A stretch of DNA of 42,439 bases from Bradyrhizobium neotropicale. GTDB taxonomy: Bacteria > Pseudomonadota > Alphaproteobacteria > Rhizobiales > Xanthobacteraceae. The stretch covers positions 18,895 through 61,333 of the forward strand of contig NZ_LSEF01000048.1 in NCBI RefSeq assembly GCF_001641695.1, written 5' to 3'. Both the position numbers and the translations under genes were made by a program. This document shows positions 15,629 to 28,617 of this stretch, in pieces. Within the stretch, counting starts at the first letter, position 1. Each line of letters starts with the position of its first letter. The notes under the pieces are model-generated. The model was not told where the DNA came from. It saw only the letters and a list, made by a program, of their open reading frames with translations, and made no database searches.

Positions 15629-16567
15629 ATGGACGCCTCATTGCCCGCCCATATGCGCCCGGACCGCTCGTTCCAGGGCCTGCTCCTGGCGTTACAGCGC
15701 TACTGGGCGGATTACGGCTGCGTGATTCTGCAGCCCTATGACATGGAAGTCGGCGCCGGCACCTTCCATCCCGGGACCACCCTGCGCGCGCTCGGGCCGA
15801 GGCCGTGGAATGCCGCCTATGTGCAGCCCTCGCGGCGGCCGAAGGACGGGCGCTACGGCGAGAACCCGAACCGGCTCCAGCACTATTACCAGTTCCAGGT
15901 GATCCTCAAGCCGTCGCCGCCGAACCTCCAGGAGCTGTATCTGAAGTCGCTCGCCGCGATCGGCATCGACTCGGCCCTCCATGACATCCGCTTTGTCGAG
16001 GACGATTGGGAGAGCCCGACGCTGGGAGCGTGGGGTCTCGGGTGGGAATGCTGGTGCGACGGCATGGAAGTGTCGCAGTTCACCTACTTCCAGCAGGTCG
16101 CTGGCGTCGAATGCGCGCCGGTCGCGGGCGAACTCACCTACGGGCTCGAACGGCTCGCCTGCTATCTGCAAGGCGTCGACCGCATCATGGATTTGAACTT
16201 CAACGGCCGCGAGGGCGCCGAGAAGGTCAGCTACCGGGAAGTATTCTTCCAGGCCGAGCAGGAATATTCGCGGCACAATTTCGAATATGCCGACACCACG
16301 ATGCTGTTCGAACAGTTCAAGATGGCCGAGGAGGCCTGCAAGAAATATCTCGCGGCGGGTTGGCGTGAAGCCGACAACCAGAGGCGGCACCTGATGGCGC
16401 TGCCGGCCTATGACCAGTGCATCAAGGCAAGCCATGTCTTCAACCTGCTCGATGCGCGCGGCGTGATTTCGGTGACGGAGCGGCAGAGCTACATCTTCCG
16501 GGTGCGCGAGCTGGCAAAGGCCTGCGGCGAAGCCTGGGTGCACACCGAAGCCGGTGGAGCGGCCTGA
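15629..16567 (+). CDS. glyQ: Glycyl-tRNA synthetase alpha subunit
   Basis: This 312-residue alpha subunit of the bacterial alpha2beta2 glycyl-tRNA synthetase is the class II catalytic part that activates glycine and charges tRNA-Gly. The family start [25 protein letters not shown] and segments [33 protein letters not shown] and [18 protein letters not shown] are intact. Its TGA overlaps the glyS ATG by one base (TGATG), which couples translation so the two subunits are made in equal amounts. No strong ribosome-binding site is visible before the ATG. Confidence 0.97.
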   Translation: MDASLPAHMRPDRSFQGLLLALQRYWADYGCVILQPYDMEVGAGTFHPGTTLRALGPRPWNAAYVQPSRRPKDGRYGENPNRLQHYYQFQVILKPSPPNLQELYLKSLAAIGIDSALHDIRFVEDDWESPTLGAWGLGWECWCDGMEVSQFTYFQQVAGVECAPVAGELTYGLERLACYLQGVDRIMDLNFNGREGAEKVSYREVFFQAEQEYSRHNFEYADTTMLFEQFKMAEEACKKYLAAGWREADNQRRHLMALPAYDQCIKASHVFNLLDARGVISVTERQSYIFRVRELAKACGEAWVHTEAGGAA

Positions 16568-18678
16568 TGCCCGATTTGTTGCTTGAACTGTTCTCCGAAG
16601 AGATTCCCGCGCGCATGCAGGCCAAGGCGGCCGACGACCTGCGGCGCATGGTCACCGACAAGCTTGTCGCCGAAGGCCTCGTCTATGACGGCGCGAAAGC
16701 TTTCGCGACGCCGCGCCGCCTCGCGCTGACCGTGCACGGCATCCCCGTGCGTCAGCCCGATCTGAAGGAAGAGCGCCGCGGCCCGCGCGTCGGCGGGCCG
16801 GAGCCTGCAATTCAGGGCTTCCTGAAAGCCACGGGCCTATCTTCGCTTAGCGAAGCGAAAATCCAGAACGACAAGAAGGGCGATTTCTACATCGCGCTGA
16901 TCGAAAAGCCCGGCCGCGCAGCGATCGACGTGCTCGCCGAGATTTTGCCGGTGATCATCCGCACCTTCCCCTGGCCCAAATCGATGCGCTGGGGCGTGCG
17001 CTCGGCCAAGCCCGGCTCGCTGAACTGGGTGCGTCCGCTGCACGCGATCACCGCGACGTTCGGGCTCGAGACCGAAGAGCCCGATATCGTGAACTTCTCG
17101 GTCGATGGCATCGAGGCCGGCAATACGACCTACGGCCATCGCTTCCTCGCGCCCGCTGCGTTTAAGGTGCGCCGCTTCGAGGACTATGAGGCGAAGCTCC
17201 TGAACGCGAAGGTCGTGCTCGATGCCGAGCGGCGCAAGGATGCGATCCTGACCGACGCCAAGCAGCTTGCCTTCGCGCAAGGGTTTGACCTCGTCGAGGA
17301 CCAGAACCTGCTCGACGAGGTCGCGGGCCTCGTGGAATGGCCGGTCGTGCTGATGGGCTCGTTCGATCAGGAATTCTTGGCGACGCCCGCGGAAGTGATC
17401 CGCGCCACCATCCGCAACAACCAGAAATGCTTTGTGGTCAGTGATCCCAAGAGCACTGAGAAGACCGGAAAGCTGGCCAACAAGTTCATTCTGGTCGCCA
17501 ATATCGAGGCGACCGACGGCGGCAAGACCATCATCGGCGGCAACGAGCGCGTGATCCGCGCGCGCCTGTCGGACGCAAAGTTCTTCTACGAGACAGACCT
17601 GAAGACCAGGCTCGAGGATCGTCTGCCGAAGTTCGAGCGGATCGTGTTCCACGAGAAGCTCGGGACGCAGGCCGAACGTATCAAGCGCATCGAGCGTCTT
17701 GCCGCCGAACTCGCGCCAACGGTTGGCGCCGACGTCGTCAAGGCCAAGCGCGCCGCGCATCTCGCCAAGGCGGATCTGCTGACCGAAGTCGTCGGCGAAT
17801 TCCCTGAGGTCCAGGGCCTGATGGGCAAGTACTACGCGCTCGCCCAGGGCGAAGACGCCTCCGTCGCCGCGGCCTGCGAGGAACACTACAAGCCGCAGGG
17901 CCCCGCCGATCGCGTGCCGACCGATCCGGTGAGCGTGGCGGTGGCGCTCGCCGACAAGCTCGATACGCTCGCCGGTTTCTGGGCGATCGATGAGAAGCCG
18001 ACGGGATCGAAGGATCCATATGCGCTGCGCCGTGCGGCGCTGGGCGTGATCCGGCTGATCGCAGAGAACGCGCTTCGGCTCTCGCTGTCGAACGTGGCGG
18101 CGTCCGCGCTCGCTGGTTTGTCGGTCAAGCCGGCCGATGCACAGAAGATCCCGAGCGATCTGCTCGCCTTCTTCGCCGACCGCCTGAAGGTGCAGCTCCG
18201 TGAGCAGGGCGCGCGGCACGATCTCGTCGACGCCGTGTTCGCGCTCGGCGGCCAGGACGATCTCCTGATGATCGTCCGCCGCGTCGAGGCGCTCGGAAAA
18301 TTCCTCGACACCGACGACGGCAAGAATCTGCTCGCCGGCACCAAGCGCGCCAGCAACATCCTCAGCATCGAGGAGAGGAAGGACAAGCGCACGTTCGACG
18401 GCGCGCCGGATGCAGGCCTCTACAGCCTGCCTGAAGAGAAGGCGCTGGCGAAGGCGATTGGTGAGGTGAAGGCTGAGGCAAGCGCCGCCGTCGCCAAGGA
18501 AGACTTTGCCGCCGCGATGAGTGCGATGGCAAAACTGCGTCCGCCGGTCGATGCGTTCTTCGACAAGGTCCGCGTCAACGACGAGGATGCGAAGGTGCGC
18601 GAGAACCGCCTGAAGCTGCTCAACGAGATCCGCAGCGCCACGCGTGCGGTCGCGGATTTCTCGAAGATCCAGGATTGA
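16567..18678 (+). CDS. glyS: Glycyl-tRNA synthetase beta subunit
   Basis: This 703-residue beta subunit of glycyl-tRNA synthetase contributes tRNA recognition and a C-terminal anticodon-binding helical domain (DALR-like). The start [17 protein letters not shown] is the family N-terminus. Other recognisable blocks are WPKSMRWG, the HD-related [18 protein letters not shown] region and [18 protein letters not shown]. The ATG at 16567 was chosen because it overlaps the glyQ stop. The frame stays open upstream only because it runs through glyQ in another phase. A family D palindrome starts 20 bp downstream and may act as a transcription barrier. Confidence 0.97.
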   Translation: MPDLLLELFSEEIPARMQAKAADDLRRMVTDKLVAEGLVYDGAKAFATPRRLALTVHGIPVRQPDLKEERRGPRVGGPEPAIQGFLKATGLSSLSEAKIQNDKKGDFYIALIEKPGRAAIDVLAEILPVIIRTFPWPKSMRWGVRSAKPGSLNWVRPLHAITATFGLETEEPDIVNFSVDGIEAGNTTYGHRFLAPAAFKVRRFEDYEAKLLNAKVVLDAERRKDAILTDAKQLAFAQGFDLVEDQNLLDEVAGLVEWPVVLMGSFDQEFLATPAEVIRATIRNNQKCFVVSDPKSTEKTGKLANKFILVANIEATDGGKTIIGGNERVIRARLSDAKFFYETDLKTRLEDRLPKFERIVFHEKLGTQAERIKRIERLAAELAPTVGADVVKAKRAAHLAKADLLTEVVGEFPEVQGLMGKYYALAQGEDASVAAACEEHYKPQGPADRVPTDPVSVAVALADKLDTLAGFWAIDEKPTGSKDPYALRRAALGVIRLIAENALRLSLSNVAASALAGLSVKPADAQKIPSDLLAFFADRLKVQLREQGARHDLVDAVFALGGQDDLLMIVRRVEALGKFLDTDDGKNLLAGTKRASNILSIEERKDKRTFDGAPDAGLYSLPEEKALAKAIGEVKAEASAAVAKEDFAAAMSAMAKLRPPVDAFFDKVRVNDEDAKVRENRLKLLNEIRSATRAVADFSKIQD

Positions 18679-18697
18679 GCGCGCCACAATTGAGGCT

Positions 18698-18800
18698 GTC
18701 ATTCCGGGGCGCGCGAAGCGCGAGCCCGGAATCCATTCATCGTCACGCGCTGCGGCCCGATGGATTCCGGGCCCACGCCTTCGGCGTGTCCCGGAATGAC
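18698..18800. repeat. Repeat family D, long copy (103-bp palindrome)
   Basis: Outer arms GTCATTCCGGG / CCCGGAATGAC with two internal blocks, GCGCGAAGCGCG and GGAATCCATTCAT.. / GATGGATTCC. It shares its outer arms with the 42-bp copy at 2126-2167. It lies between glyS and the terminator of the leftward DUF1236 gene. Confidence 0.88.
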
Positions 18801-18813
18801 GGCGGTCATTGGG

Positions 18814-18851
18814 AAAAAAGCCCCGCCCGGTGGGGGGAGACCGGGCAGGGC
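18814..18851 (-). terminator. Intrinsic terminator of the DUF1236 gene
   Basis: Read on the minus strand this is GCCCTGCCCGGT, an 8-nt C-rich loop, ACCGGGCGGGGC, then six T residues. The stem is 12 bp with a single mismatch. It lies 66 bp past the stop of the leftward DUF1236 gene and has the classic rho-independent layout. Confidence 0.85.
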
Positions 18852-18917
18852 CTGATGTCCGATTTTTACATTGCTCGCGCCTCTCGATCGGCGCGCCGGA
18901 CATCGAGTCGAGTGGTG

Positions 18918-19268
18918 CTAGTCGAGCACCTCGACGATGCGCCGTGAGCGCGGCTCGACCAGCACGGTCTCGCCGTTCACGACGGTGTAGCGGTACGTCG
19001 TCGCGCCGAAGCGTTGCGGCACGTCATAATAGGTCACACCGCTTTCGGGTAAGGTGGCACCGACCACGATGCGATCGGGTACATTGAAGGTCGGCACGCG
19101 TTGCTCGACGACATATGCGCGGAAGGCCGGCCGCTGCTCGACCGCAATGGTCGGGCCGCTATCGACCACAACGGGAGCACGTCCCACCGTGCTGGTTTGC
19201 GCCTGCGCCGCGACGGGCGAGCCGATCGCGGCCGCGAGCGCTGCAAGAGCAAGAATCCTGTTCCGCAT
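18918..19268 (-). CDS. Exported DUF1236-domain protein
   Basis: This 116-residue protein has a signal peptide (RNRILALAALAAAIGSPVAAQAQ, cleavage near residue 23-25). The C-terminal DUF1236-like region contains VVGATLPESGVTYYDVPQ and YRYTVVNGETVLVEPRSRRIVEVL. DUF1236 proteins are abundant in Bradyrhizobium relatives, are predicted to be periplasmic and have no assigned function. The start is fixed by AAGGAG 6 bp before the ATG at 19268. A longer frame upstream lacks a signal sequence. A strong intrinsic terminator follows, so it is probably a single-gene transcript. Confidence 0.85.
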   Translation of the reverse strand: MRNRILALAALAAAIGSPVAAQAQTSTVGRAPVVVDSGPTIAVEQRPAFRAYVVEQRVPTFNVPDRIVVGATLPESGVTYYDVPQRFGATTYRYTVVNGETVLVEPRSRRIVEVLD

Positions 19269-19500
19269 GGGCAACTCCTTCGACGTGATAGTTTCGGAAG
19301 CGCAAGTTGCGCGACCGATTGCCAATGCATGCGTCATTGCAATGTTCCGAGAAATGCATCGCCGCATTCGCGGCAATTTCGGGCAGTTTTTGCGAGGGCG
19401 GGAACTCGCATGGGGCCCAAGGCGTCTCTACTCGCGGAACTCGCCCGGCTATGATCCGCCCGCGATTCGCCTCACGTCTCACGCCACAGAAAGATAATTC

Positions 19501-19656
19501 ATGCACATCACCGTCGCCCACATTTCGCCGATCCTGTCGTTGATTGCGGGCGTGCTCATCCTGATCATGCCGCGGCTCCTCAACCTGATCGTCGCGATCT
19601 TTCTGATCGTGAACGGCGCGATCGGGCTTGGGCTCCTGAAGTGGCTGCACCTCTAG
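19501..19656 (+). CDS. DUF3096-family small membrane protein, 51 residues
   Basis: A 51-residue protein made almost entirely of two hydrophobic helices: SPILSLIAGVLILIMPRLL and LIVAIFLIVNGAIGLGLL. The short linker containing MPRLLN matches the DUF3096 pattern (IAG-ILI-MPRLLN-IVA). DUF3096 proteins are short inner-membrane proteins of unknown function. It diverges from the DUF1236 gene across 232 bp in which I see no clear site. It precedes ppdK by 95 bp on the same strand, so co-transcription with ppdK is possible. Confidence 0.82.
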   Translation: MHITVAHISPILSLIAGVLILIMPRLLNLIVAIFLIVNGAIGLGLLKWLHL

Positions 19657-19751
19657 GCGTTCATTTTCCGGAACTGTTCGACTTGCGCGGGCCCGCCCAA
19701 AATGGTGTAAGGCCCGCGATTTCCCGTCCCTCTCGCAGGTTGTTGCAAGCC

Positions 19752-22661
<2,910 letters not shown>

Positions 22662-22687
22662 GCCGAAGGGTCAGATTTTGAGTTGAG

Positions 22688-22721
22688 AGAGGCGGGGCCA
22701 AGGCTCCGCCTCTTTCATTTT
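22688..22721 (+). terminator. Intrinsic terminator after ppdK
   Basis: AGAGGCGGGGCC-AA-GGCTCCGCCTCT (12-bp stem with one G-T pair) is followed by TTCATTTT. It begins 26 bp after the ppdK stop and is a normal rho-independent layout. Confidence 0.8.
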
Positions 22722-22742
22722 GATCTCCGCTCTCCGCCACGC

Positions 22743-22822
22743 CGTCATTGCGAGCGCAGCGAAGCAATCCAGAGTCTTCCCGCGAAAGCAGTCTGGATTG
22801 CTTCGCTGCGCTCGCAATGACG
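22743..22822. repeat. Repeat family A, copy 3 (80-bp palindrome)
   Basis: The most symmetrical copy, with arms CGTCATTGCGAGCGCAGCG / CGCTGCGCTCGCAATGACG, each continuing through AAGCAATCCAGA / TCTGGATTGCTT. It lies in the 596-bp gap between ppdK and the SleB-type gene. That gap also holds the ppdK terminator and repeat F. Its last ~280 bp (22975-23257) contain no feature I can support. Confidence 0.92.
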
Positions 22823-22854
22823 AGCTCGGGGCACGTACGCGCCACACTCTCACT

Positions 22855-22974
22855 GTCATCGCCCGCCTTGTGCGCAATTGCGCACTGGGGCGGCCGGTCC
22901 AGTATTCCAGAGGCGGTGACGTAATTCGGAGAAGCCGCGGCGTGCTGGATGCCCCGCCTTCGCGGGGCATGACG
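22855..22974. repeat. Repeat family F (120 bp, with 16-bp perfect palindrome)
   Basis: Begins GTCATCGCCCGCCTTG and ends CGCGGGGCATGACG, with a perfect 16-bp palindrome GTGCGCAATTGCGCAC at 22870-22885 and a GCCCCGC-CTTC-GCGGGGC hairpin near the right end. It has the same GTCAT...ATGAC outer arms as families A and D. A single copy is seen in this window. Confidence 0.75.
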
Positions 22975-23257
22975 GCGCTGATGTGACGAGACTCCTGTAA
23001 CGACGGAACCGCACGCGTTCCATAATGACACGCGTCATCAAGAATTCCTTCACCATGCGCGTTGACCGAATGTTTACCGTTTCACGTGAGGGCGCATTTA
23101 CCAACGCCATCGATCGCTTCGTGAAAACGCCTGCGATTGCTTGAGTGTGCCATGCGGGCAACGTCGATTAACGCCCCGGCAACCTAAATTAGATACTGAC
23201 AATAAAGATCGAATTGCACGGATGTACTGACTTCGATCAGACGAGCGTAAGTGTTGC

Positions 23258-24718
23258 GTGAGCGTATCGATGTTTATGTTGCGTAACCATCCGAAGGGCG
23301 CGCGGTTCGCGTCCTTCGGCATCGGGCTCTGCATCTTCGCATTGATGCCGAGAGAGACCGGTTATCAGGACATTGCTTCGCTGTTGGCGCGCCAGCCCGG
23401 CGTTGCCGAGCGCTGGCAGAAGCAGGTGTTTTCGGCGGCGTCCTCGATCCAGCTCGCCACCTACAGCTTCGCCCGCCCGATCGGAACATCGGTGCCGCAG
23501 AGCGCGATGGTTCGCCTCGCAAGCCTCGATGGCCGCGACATCACCGGCACGATCACCCGCAATCCGGCGCTGCAGACGCCGCCGCGCTATCAGGCTTCCG
23601 ATTTTCCCAAGGTCGATCGCTCGCTGAAGGGCGATCGTCTCGCCACCGTCACGCCCGCCCCTGAGACAGCGACGCCGCCGGCAGCACCGGCGCAGGAAGA
23701 TCCCGCGACGTCGAACAGCTCTGTGTTCGGCGCCAAGGCCGCGGCGCTGCCGCAGCCAATGTCGCCGGAGTCCGCAGCCGCGCTCGATCCCGAGCTCCAG
23801 GAAGCGATGCGCGCGCCGCCGCTGCCGCAATATTCCAACCCGCCGAAGGCCGGCGACATCGCTTTGTCGCTTGCGGCCCAGCCGCTCGACGCGCTGAAGC
23901 AGGCGCCGGTGGCGACCGCGCCATCGCGCGAGCCTTTCAGCGTGAAGACGTCGAACCTGTTCTTCGGCAGCTCCTCGCTCGGCGGCAGCCTCGAGAGCAT
24001 CGAGAGCTGGCAGCCCGGTGCCGAGCCGCTGATCGTGCTGCCCGACCCTGATATGAAGGTGATGGCCTCGCTGCCGCCGCCGTCGGAAGAGGTTGCGAAG
24101 GCGACCGAGAGCGGCGAGAGCGTCGCGCCGAAGGGCGAGGTCAATGTCGACAACCAGCGCGCCAAGTCACCGGCCGAGCGGCTCGCCCTCGACGAAAAGT
24201 CGCGCGCGAAATCCGAGAAGTGTCTGGCGGAAGCCGTCTACTTCGAGTCCCGCGGCGAAGCCGTGCGCGGCCAGATCGCGGTGGCGCAAGTGGTGATGAA
24301 CCGCGTGTTCTCCGGCAAATATCCGGACACGGTGTGCGGCGTGGTCTACCAGAACAAGTACCGCCACTTCGCCTGCCAGTTCACCTTCGCCTGCGACAAC
24401 AATCCCGACGTGATCCGCGAGCCCGAGATGTGGGAGCGCGCCAAGAAGATCGCGAAGGCGATGCTCGACGGCCAGGTCTGGCTGCCCGAGGTCGGCAAGT
24501 CCACGCACTACCACGCCTATTGGGTGCGCCCGTCCTGGGTCGCCGAGATGAAGAAGATGTACAAGTTCGGCGTGCACACCTTCTACCGGCCGCGCGCCTG
24601 GGGCGATGGCAGCGAGGAGCCGAGCTGGGGCACGCCGGCGCAGACGGCCGCACTCTCCGCCGAGCTCGCCCAGGAAGCGAAGAGCTCCGCCGAGATGGGC
24701 GTGAGCGAGCGGCGGTAA
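23258..24718 (+). CDS. SleB-type cell-wall hydrolase with long Pro/Ala-rich N-terminus
   Basis: This 486-residue protein has a C-terminal Hydrolase_2 (SleB-like) domain at ~318-455: KCLAEAVYFESRGE (candidate catalytic Glu325), GQIAVAQVVMNRVFSGKYPDTVCGVVYQN, CQFTFACDN and STHYHAYWVRPSW. Such domains cleave peptidoglycan glycan strands. Residues ~19-30 (FGIGLCIFALMP) are weakly hydrophobic and may act as signal-anchor. Residues 110-310 are low-complexity Pro/Ala/Ser, likely a periplasmic spacer. The start used is the GTG at 23258. ATGs at 23270 and 23276 are close alternatives, and none has a strong ribosome-binding site. In Rhizobiales such proteins probably act in vegetative envelope growth, since no spores are formed. 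Confidence 0.87.
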   Translation: MSVSMFMLRNHPKGARFASFGIGLCIFALMPRETGYQDIASLLARQPGVAERWQKQVFSAASSIQLATYSFARPIGTSVPQSAMVRLASLDGRDITGTITRNPALQTPPRYQASDFPKVDRSLKGDRLATVTPAPETATPPAAPAQEDPATSNSSVFGAKAAALPQPMSPESAAALDPELQEAMRAPPLPQYSNPPKAGDIALSLAAQPLDALKQAPVATAPSREPFSVKTSNLFFGSSSLGGSLESIESWQPGAEPLIVLPDPDMKVMASLPPPSEEVAKATESGESVAPKGEVNVDNQRAKSPAERLALDEKSRAKSEKCLAEAVYFESRGEAVRGQIAVAQVVMNRVFSGKYPDTVCGVVYQNKYRHFACQFTFACDNNPDVIREPEMWERAKKIAKAMLDGQVWLPEVGKSTHYHAYWVRPSWVAEMKKMYKFGVHTFYRPRAWGDGSEEPSWGTPAQTAALSAELAQEAKSSAEMGVSERR

Positions 24719-24726
24719 TCTGCTTT

Positions 24727-24866
24727 ACCTCGCCCCGCTTGCGGGGAGAGGTCGGAATGCGCGGAGCGCGGATTCCGGGTGAGGGGACTCTCCACGAGTC
24801 CGGTTTTCACCGCCCTTGCGGAGACTCCCCCTCACCCCAACCCTCTCCCCGCAAGCGGGGAGAGGG
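24727..24866. repeat. Repeat family C, copy 2
   Basis: Left hairpin CGCCCCGC-TT-GCGGGG, a central GGATTCCGGGTGAGGGGA segment, then CCCCCTCACCCCAACCCTC and a right hairpin CTCTCCCCGC-AA-GCGGGGAGAG. It occupies nearly all the 159 bp between the convergent SleB-type and nadC genes. Confidence 0.88.
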
Positions 24867-24877
24867 AGTGAGCCACC

Positions 24878-25756
24878 TCACGCCTCGATATCCAGCGCGC
24901 AGTCGAAATTCGGCGCCGAGTGTGTCAGCGCGCCGGACGAGGCGTAGTCGACGCCGGTTGCCGCGATCGCGACAATCGATTCCAGTGTGACGCCGCCGGA
25001 GACCTCCAGCGCGACGCGACCGGCTGCAAGCTTGACCGCCTCGCGCAGCGTGGCGAGGTCCATGTTGTCGAGCAGCACGGCATCGGCAAGCCCGCTGTCG
25101 AGGACCTCGCGAAGTTGCGCGAGCCTGTCGACCTCGATCTCGATCTTGACGAGATGGCCGGCATGGGCACGGGCGCGCTCCAGCACCGGGCGGATGCCGC
25201 CGGCGACCGCGATATGGTTGTCCTTGATCAGGATCGCATCGTCGAGGCCGAAGCGGTGGTTGAAGCCGCCACCGCAGCGCACCGCGTATTTCTCCAGCGC
25301 CCGCAATCCCGGTGTGGTTTTTCGGGTGCAGCAGATGCGCATTCTCGTGCCTTCCGTCTGACGGACGTAGTCGGCCGTCAGCGTCGCGACGCCCGACAGC
25401 CGGCCGACGAAGTTCAGCGCTGTGCGCTCCGCCGTGAGAATGGCGCGTGCGGGACCGGTGATCGTCAACACGTGCTGCCCACGGGCAACGCGTGCCGCAT
25501 CGCGGACCTGCGTCCGCACCTCGATGTTCGGCGACAATTTGTGTAGCGTCGCGAGCGCAAGCGGCAGTCCGGCGATCACGCCGGCCTGACGCGCGACCAG
25601 GATGGCCTGCGCCGTCGTGGCCTCGGGAATCGTCGCCAGCGAGGTGATGTCGCCGGCGCGGCCGAGGTCCTCGTCGAGCGCGCGGTGCACGGCTTCGTCG
25701 ATCGCAAGCGGCGAGAGGAAGGCGTCGGGATAAAGCAGAGAAGCGGGCGTGATCAT
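24878..25756 (-). CDS. nadC: Nicotinate-nucleotide diphosphorylase (quinolinate phosphoribosyltransferase)
   Basis: This 292-residue enzyme converts quinolinate and PRPP to nicotinate mononucleotide, the third step of de novo NAD synthesis. Recognisable blocks are [14 protein letters not shown] near the N-terminus, [53 protein letters not shown], and the C-terminal EVSGGVTLE...[13 protein letters not shown]. The start ATG at 25756 follows the nadB stop by 11 bp, so it is the last gene of a nadA-nadB-nadC operon read leftward. A longer open frame into nadB is not family-like. It should share control by the boxes upstream of nadA. Confidence 0.96.
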   Translation of the reverse strand: MITPASLLYPDAFLSPLAIDEAVHRALDEDLGRAGDITSLATIPEATTAQAILVARQAGVIAGLPLALATLHKLSPNIEVRTQVRDAARVARGQHVLTITGPARAILTAERTALNFVGRLSGVATLTADYVRQTEGTRMRICCTRKTTPGLRALEKYAVRCGGGFNHRFGLDDAILIKDNHIAVAGGIRPVLERARAHAGHLVKIEIEVDRLAQLREVLDSGLADAVLLDNMDLATLREAVKLAAGRVALEVSGGVTLESIVAIAATGVDYASSGALTHSAPNFDCALDIEA

Positions 25757-25767
25757 GCAAGGCTCCG

Positions 25768-27372
25768 TCAGGCGATCATGGGTTGCGCGGTTCGCGGCCG
25801 TGAGTGCTCGGTGAGGTTTTCGGCCACCTCGCGCGCCGCTGCGAGCGTGGTCATGGTTCTCTGCGCGCGCGAGGCAACCTCCACCGGATGATCGGAGCGG
25901 AAGTGCGCGCCGCGGCTCTCGCGCCGGGCCCAGGCTGCGGCTGCCACGAGCAGGGCTGCTGTCGCCATGTTGCACAGCGCGCCGCTCGTGGCCTCGCGTT
26001 CGAGGGCGCCAAGGTGGCGCACCGCTTCCGCAAGGCCGTCGCCGTCGCGGGCTACGCCGACCCGTGAGCTCATGATCGCACGCAGCCGCTTCACGGCCGC
26101 GGCATCCGCCGTGCCGCCGGGCGGCGCCACCAGTCCATCGGGGAGCCGGGCAGGCGAGGGGATCGCGCAGCCGGCAATGTCGTCGGCAATGCGCGCGGCG
26201 TAGACCACAGCCTCCAGCAGCGAATTGGAGGCGAGCCGGTTGGCGCCATGCGCCCCGGTCGACGACACTTCGCCGCCGGCCCAGAGTCCGTCGATCGAGC
26301 TGCGGCCGCGCGCGTCCACCGCGATCCCGCCCATGTGGTAGTGCGCGGCCGGTGCAATCGGAATGGCTTGCGTCGAGGGATCGATGCCGGCGGCGATGCA
26401 GCTCGCATGCACGGTCGGAAACTTTTCCGCGAAGCGCGCGCCGAGCGCCTGCCGCGCGTCGAGGAAGGCGCCGTGCCCTGCCGCGATCTCGGCGAACACG
26501 CCGCGGGCCACGATGTCGCGCGGCGCGAGTTCGGCGAGCGGATGGCGCGCCAGCATGAAGCGTTCGCCGTTGCCATTGATCAGCGTCGCGCCTTCGCCGC
26601 GCAGCGCCTCCGTCGCCAGCGGCGCCGGATCGCGGCCGACCGTGATCGCGGTCGGGTGGAACTGGACGAATTCGGGATCAGCGATCACGGCACCGGCGCG
26701 CGCGGCGATTGCGAGGCCAGATCCGCCGGCCTCGACCGGGTTGGTGGTGGCGGCATAGAGATGCCCGATGCCGCCGGTTGCGAGCACAATCGCGCGTGAG
26801 GCGAGAAATGTCGGCCGTGCCGCCGCGTTCGCGACCTCACGGAGTTGGAGGCCGGTGACCGCGCCGTCCTCGGTCAGCAGGGCTTCGGCAGCAAGACCCT
26901 CGATGACGCGGATCGAGGGCGTGCGGCGCACGGCTTCGCTCAAGGCCGCGATGATCGCTGCACCCGCCCCGTCGCCGCGCACATGCACGATGCGCCGCGC
27001 CGAATGCGCGGCCTCGCGGCCGACCGCGAGCTTGCCTTCGAGGTCGCGATCGAATGGCACGCCATAAGCGAGCAGATCGTGGATTCGCAGGCCCGCCTCG
27101 CGCGCGATCCCAAGTGCGACCGCTTCATCGACGAGGCCGCCGCCGACTGCGACGGTATCGGCGGCATGTGATTCGGGGCTGTCGCCTTCGGCCACCGCCG
27201 CGGCGATGCCGCCTTGCGCCCAAGCCGACGATGCGCCCTGTCCGAGCGGCGCCGCCGAAATCAGCGTCACCGGCCGCGGCGCCAGCTTCAGCGCACAGAA
27301 CAGCCCGGCAAGCCCGCCGCCGACGATGACGACGTCGTCGGTGGTGCGGGTGAGATTGTGGATGTTGGTCAT
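25768..27372 (-). CDS. nadB: L-aspartate oxidase
   Basis: This 534-residue FAD enzyme oxidises L-aspartate to iminoaspartate, the substrate of NadA, in de novo NAD synthesis. The N-terminal dinucleotide-binding motif is [18 protein letters not shown] (residues ~14-31), followed by [13 protein letters not shown]. The fumarate-reductase-like core includes [10 protein letters not shown], the [15 protein letters not shown] substrate-site segment and [25 protein letters not shown]. The ATG at 27372 has GGAG 7 bp upstream. An open frame extends further upstream but runs into nadA in another phase. It lies 44 bp downstream of nadA and 11 bp upstream of nadC. Confidence 0.96.
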   Translation of the reverse strand: MTNIHNLTRTTDDVVIVGGGLAGLFCALKLAPRPVTLISAAPLGQGASSAWAQGGIAAAVAEGDSPESHAADTVAVGGGLVDEAVALGIAREAGLRIHDLLAYGVPFDRDLEGKLAVGREAAHSARRIVHVRGDGAGAAIIAALSEAVRRTPSIRVIEGLAAEALLTEDGAVTGLQLREVANAAARPTFLASRAIVLATGGIGHLYAATTNPVEAGGSGLAIAARAGAVIADPEFVQFHPTAITVGRDPAPLATEALRGEGATLINGNGERFMLARHPLAELAPRDIVARGVFAEIAAGHGAFLDARQALGARFAEKFPTVHASCIAAGIDPSTQAIPIAPAAHYHMGGIAVDARGRSSIDGLWAGGEVSSTGAHGANRLASNSLLEAVVYAARIADDIAGCAIPSPARLPDGLVAPPGGTADAAAVKRLRAIMSSRVGVARDGDGLAEAVRHLGALEREATSGALCNMATAALLVAAAAWARRESRGAHFRSDHPVEVASRAQRTMTTLAAAREVAENLTEHSRPRTAQPMIA

Positions 27373-27416
27373 GGTTTTTCTCCAAACTCTCCGCCGGAAC
27401 GACGGCGCGTGTGTCG

Positions 27417-28523
27417 CTAATTCTTCAGATTGATCATCCGCTCGACCGAGCGCCGTGCGCGCATCGCGAGTGCGGGATCGATCGTCACCTCCTCGCGAAG
27501 CGTCAGCAGGCTGTCCAAAATGTTGGATAGTGTGATGCGCTTCATGTGCGGGCAGAGATTGCAGGGGCGCAGCATCTCGACGTCGGGAAGCTCGGCGCGC
27601 ACATTGTCGGCCATCGAGCATTCCGTGATCATGACGAGCCGCTTCGGCCGCTTCTCGCGCACCCAATTGATCATGTGCGCGGTCGAGCCCGTGAAGTCGG
27701 CTTCCGCCAATACGTCCGGCGGGCACTCGGGATGCGCGATGATCTGCACGGACGGGTCCGCGTCGCGATAGCTACGCAGCTCTTCGCCGGTAAAGCGCTC
27801 GTGCACCTCGCAGGCGCCCTTCCAGGCGATGATCTTCACATCGGTTTTTGAGGCGACATAGGTCGCGAGATAGCGGTCGGGCAGGAAGATCACGCTGGGC
27901 GCGTTCAGGCTTTCGACCACCTGCACAGCATTCGATGAAGTGCAGCAGATGTCGACCTCGGCCTTCACTTCCGCCGACGTGTTGACATAGGCGACGACAG
28001 GCACGCCGGGAAACTTTTCACGGAGCAGCCGCACATCGGCGCCCGTGATGCTGGCGGCAAGCGAGCAGCCGGCGCGCGTGTCGGGGATCAACACCGTCTT
28101 GTCCGGGTTGAGCAGCTTCGAGGTCTCGGCCATGAAGTGCACGCCGCACTGGACGATGATGTCGGCCTTCACCTTGGTCGCTTCGACCGCAAGCTGGAGC
28201 GAGTCGCCGCCGATGTCGGCGATGCAGTGGAAGATCTCGGGCGCCTGGTAGTTGTGCGCGAGGATCACCGCGCCCCGCGCCTGCTTCAATTCGTTGATCG
28301 CCTTGATGGTCGGCGCCATCAGCGGCCACTCGATCGGCGGGATCACGTGCTTGACCCGCTCGTAGAGATGAGCGGTCGCCGCTTCGACCCCGGCCGTCCA
28401 TGCCAGCGACGGCATCGGCAGCGCTGGCGCCGTGCGGACAGGCGCGGGGCGGGCAGAGGTGGCGGATTGGCCTTGAGGCCGGCTGGTGAAATCGTCGGGG
28501 CCGTAAATTCCAGTGATCGGCAT
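27417..28523 (-). CDS. nadA: Quinolinate synthase A
   Basis: NadA condenses iminoaspartate with dihydroxyacetone phosphate to quinolinate using an oxygen-sensitive 4Fe-4S cluster. This 368-residue protein has the conserved cysteine positions: Cys126 in [10 protein letters not shown], Cys267 in HPEC and Cys321/Cys324 in [17 protein letters not shown] and ICCTSSNAV blocks are also present. The first ~45 residues are a Pro/Ala-rich extension common in rhizobial NadA. GGGAGG lies 5 bp before the ATG. It is the first gene of the leftward nadABC operon. Two similar palindromes lie 21-39 and 95-113 bp upstream, the nearer containing a -10-like TATACT on the transcribed strand, which points to repression. 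Confidence 0.96.
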   Translation of the reverse strand: MPITGIYGPDDFTSRPQGQSATSARPAPVRTAPALPMPSLAWTAGVEAATAHLYERVKHVIPPIEWPLMAPTIKAINELKQARGAVILAHNYQAPEIFHCIADIGGDSLQLAVEATKVKADIIVQCGVHFMAETSKLLNPDKTVLIPDTRAGCSLAASITGADVRLLREKFPGVPVVAYVNTSAEVKAEVDICCTSSNAVQVVESLNAPSVIFLPDRYLATYVASKTDVKIIAWKGACEVHERFTGEELRSYRDADPSVQIIAHPECPPDVLAEADFTGSTAHMINWVREKRPKRLVMITECSMADNVRAELPDVEMLRPCNLCPHMKRITLSNILDSLLTLREEVTIDPALAMRARRSVERMINLKN

Positions 28524-28543
28524 CGAAGCCTCCCGTGCATGGT

Positions 28544-28562
28544 TATGCTCTAGGTGAGTATA
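28544..28562. promoter_or_regulatory. Putative NadQ-type operator, box 1 (nadA-proximal)
   Basis: TATGCTC-TAGGT-GAGTATA is a 19-bp palindrome with one mismatch in the arms, 21 bp upstream of the nadA start. On the nadA strand it includes TATACT, a plausible -10 hexamer, so occupancy would block transcription. It matches box 2 in arm sequence and spacing. The link to a NadQ-like protein is an inference. Confidence 0.65.
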
Positions 28563-28617
28563 TATGGGGCCTGAGAAATCCGGCCGAGGGGCCGGTGGGA
28601 CTTCGTCGAGCTCTTGA

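Noticed and set aside
16837..18903. Long open frame (688 codons) antisense to glyS
   Set aside because: It mirrors glyS codon bias, has low-complexity charged sequence and no domain; a GC-rich shadow.
23025..23144. 39-residue rightward frame upstream of the SleB-type gene
   Set aside because: No ribosome-binding site and no recognisable features; cannot be told from chance.
23160..23190. Possible CtrA-type site (TTAA...TTA) ahead of the SleB-type gene
   Set aside because: The spacing between half-sites is about 15 bp, not the expected 7.
27373..27726. N-terminal extension of nadB into nadA
   Set aside because: The added residues are an antigenic-looking shadow of nadA; the ATG at 27372 has a ribosome-binding site and gives the normal family start.
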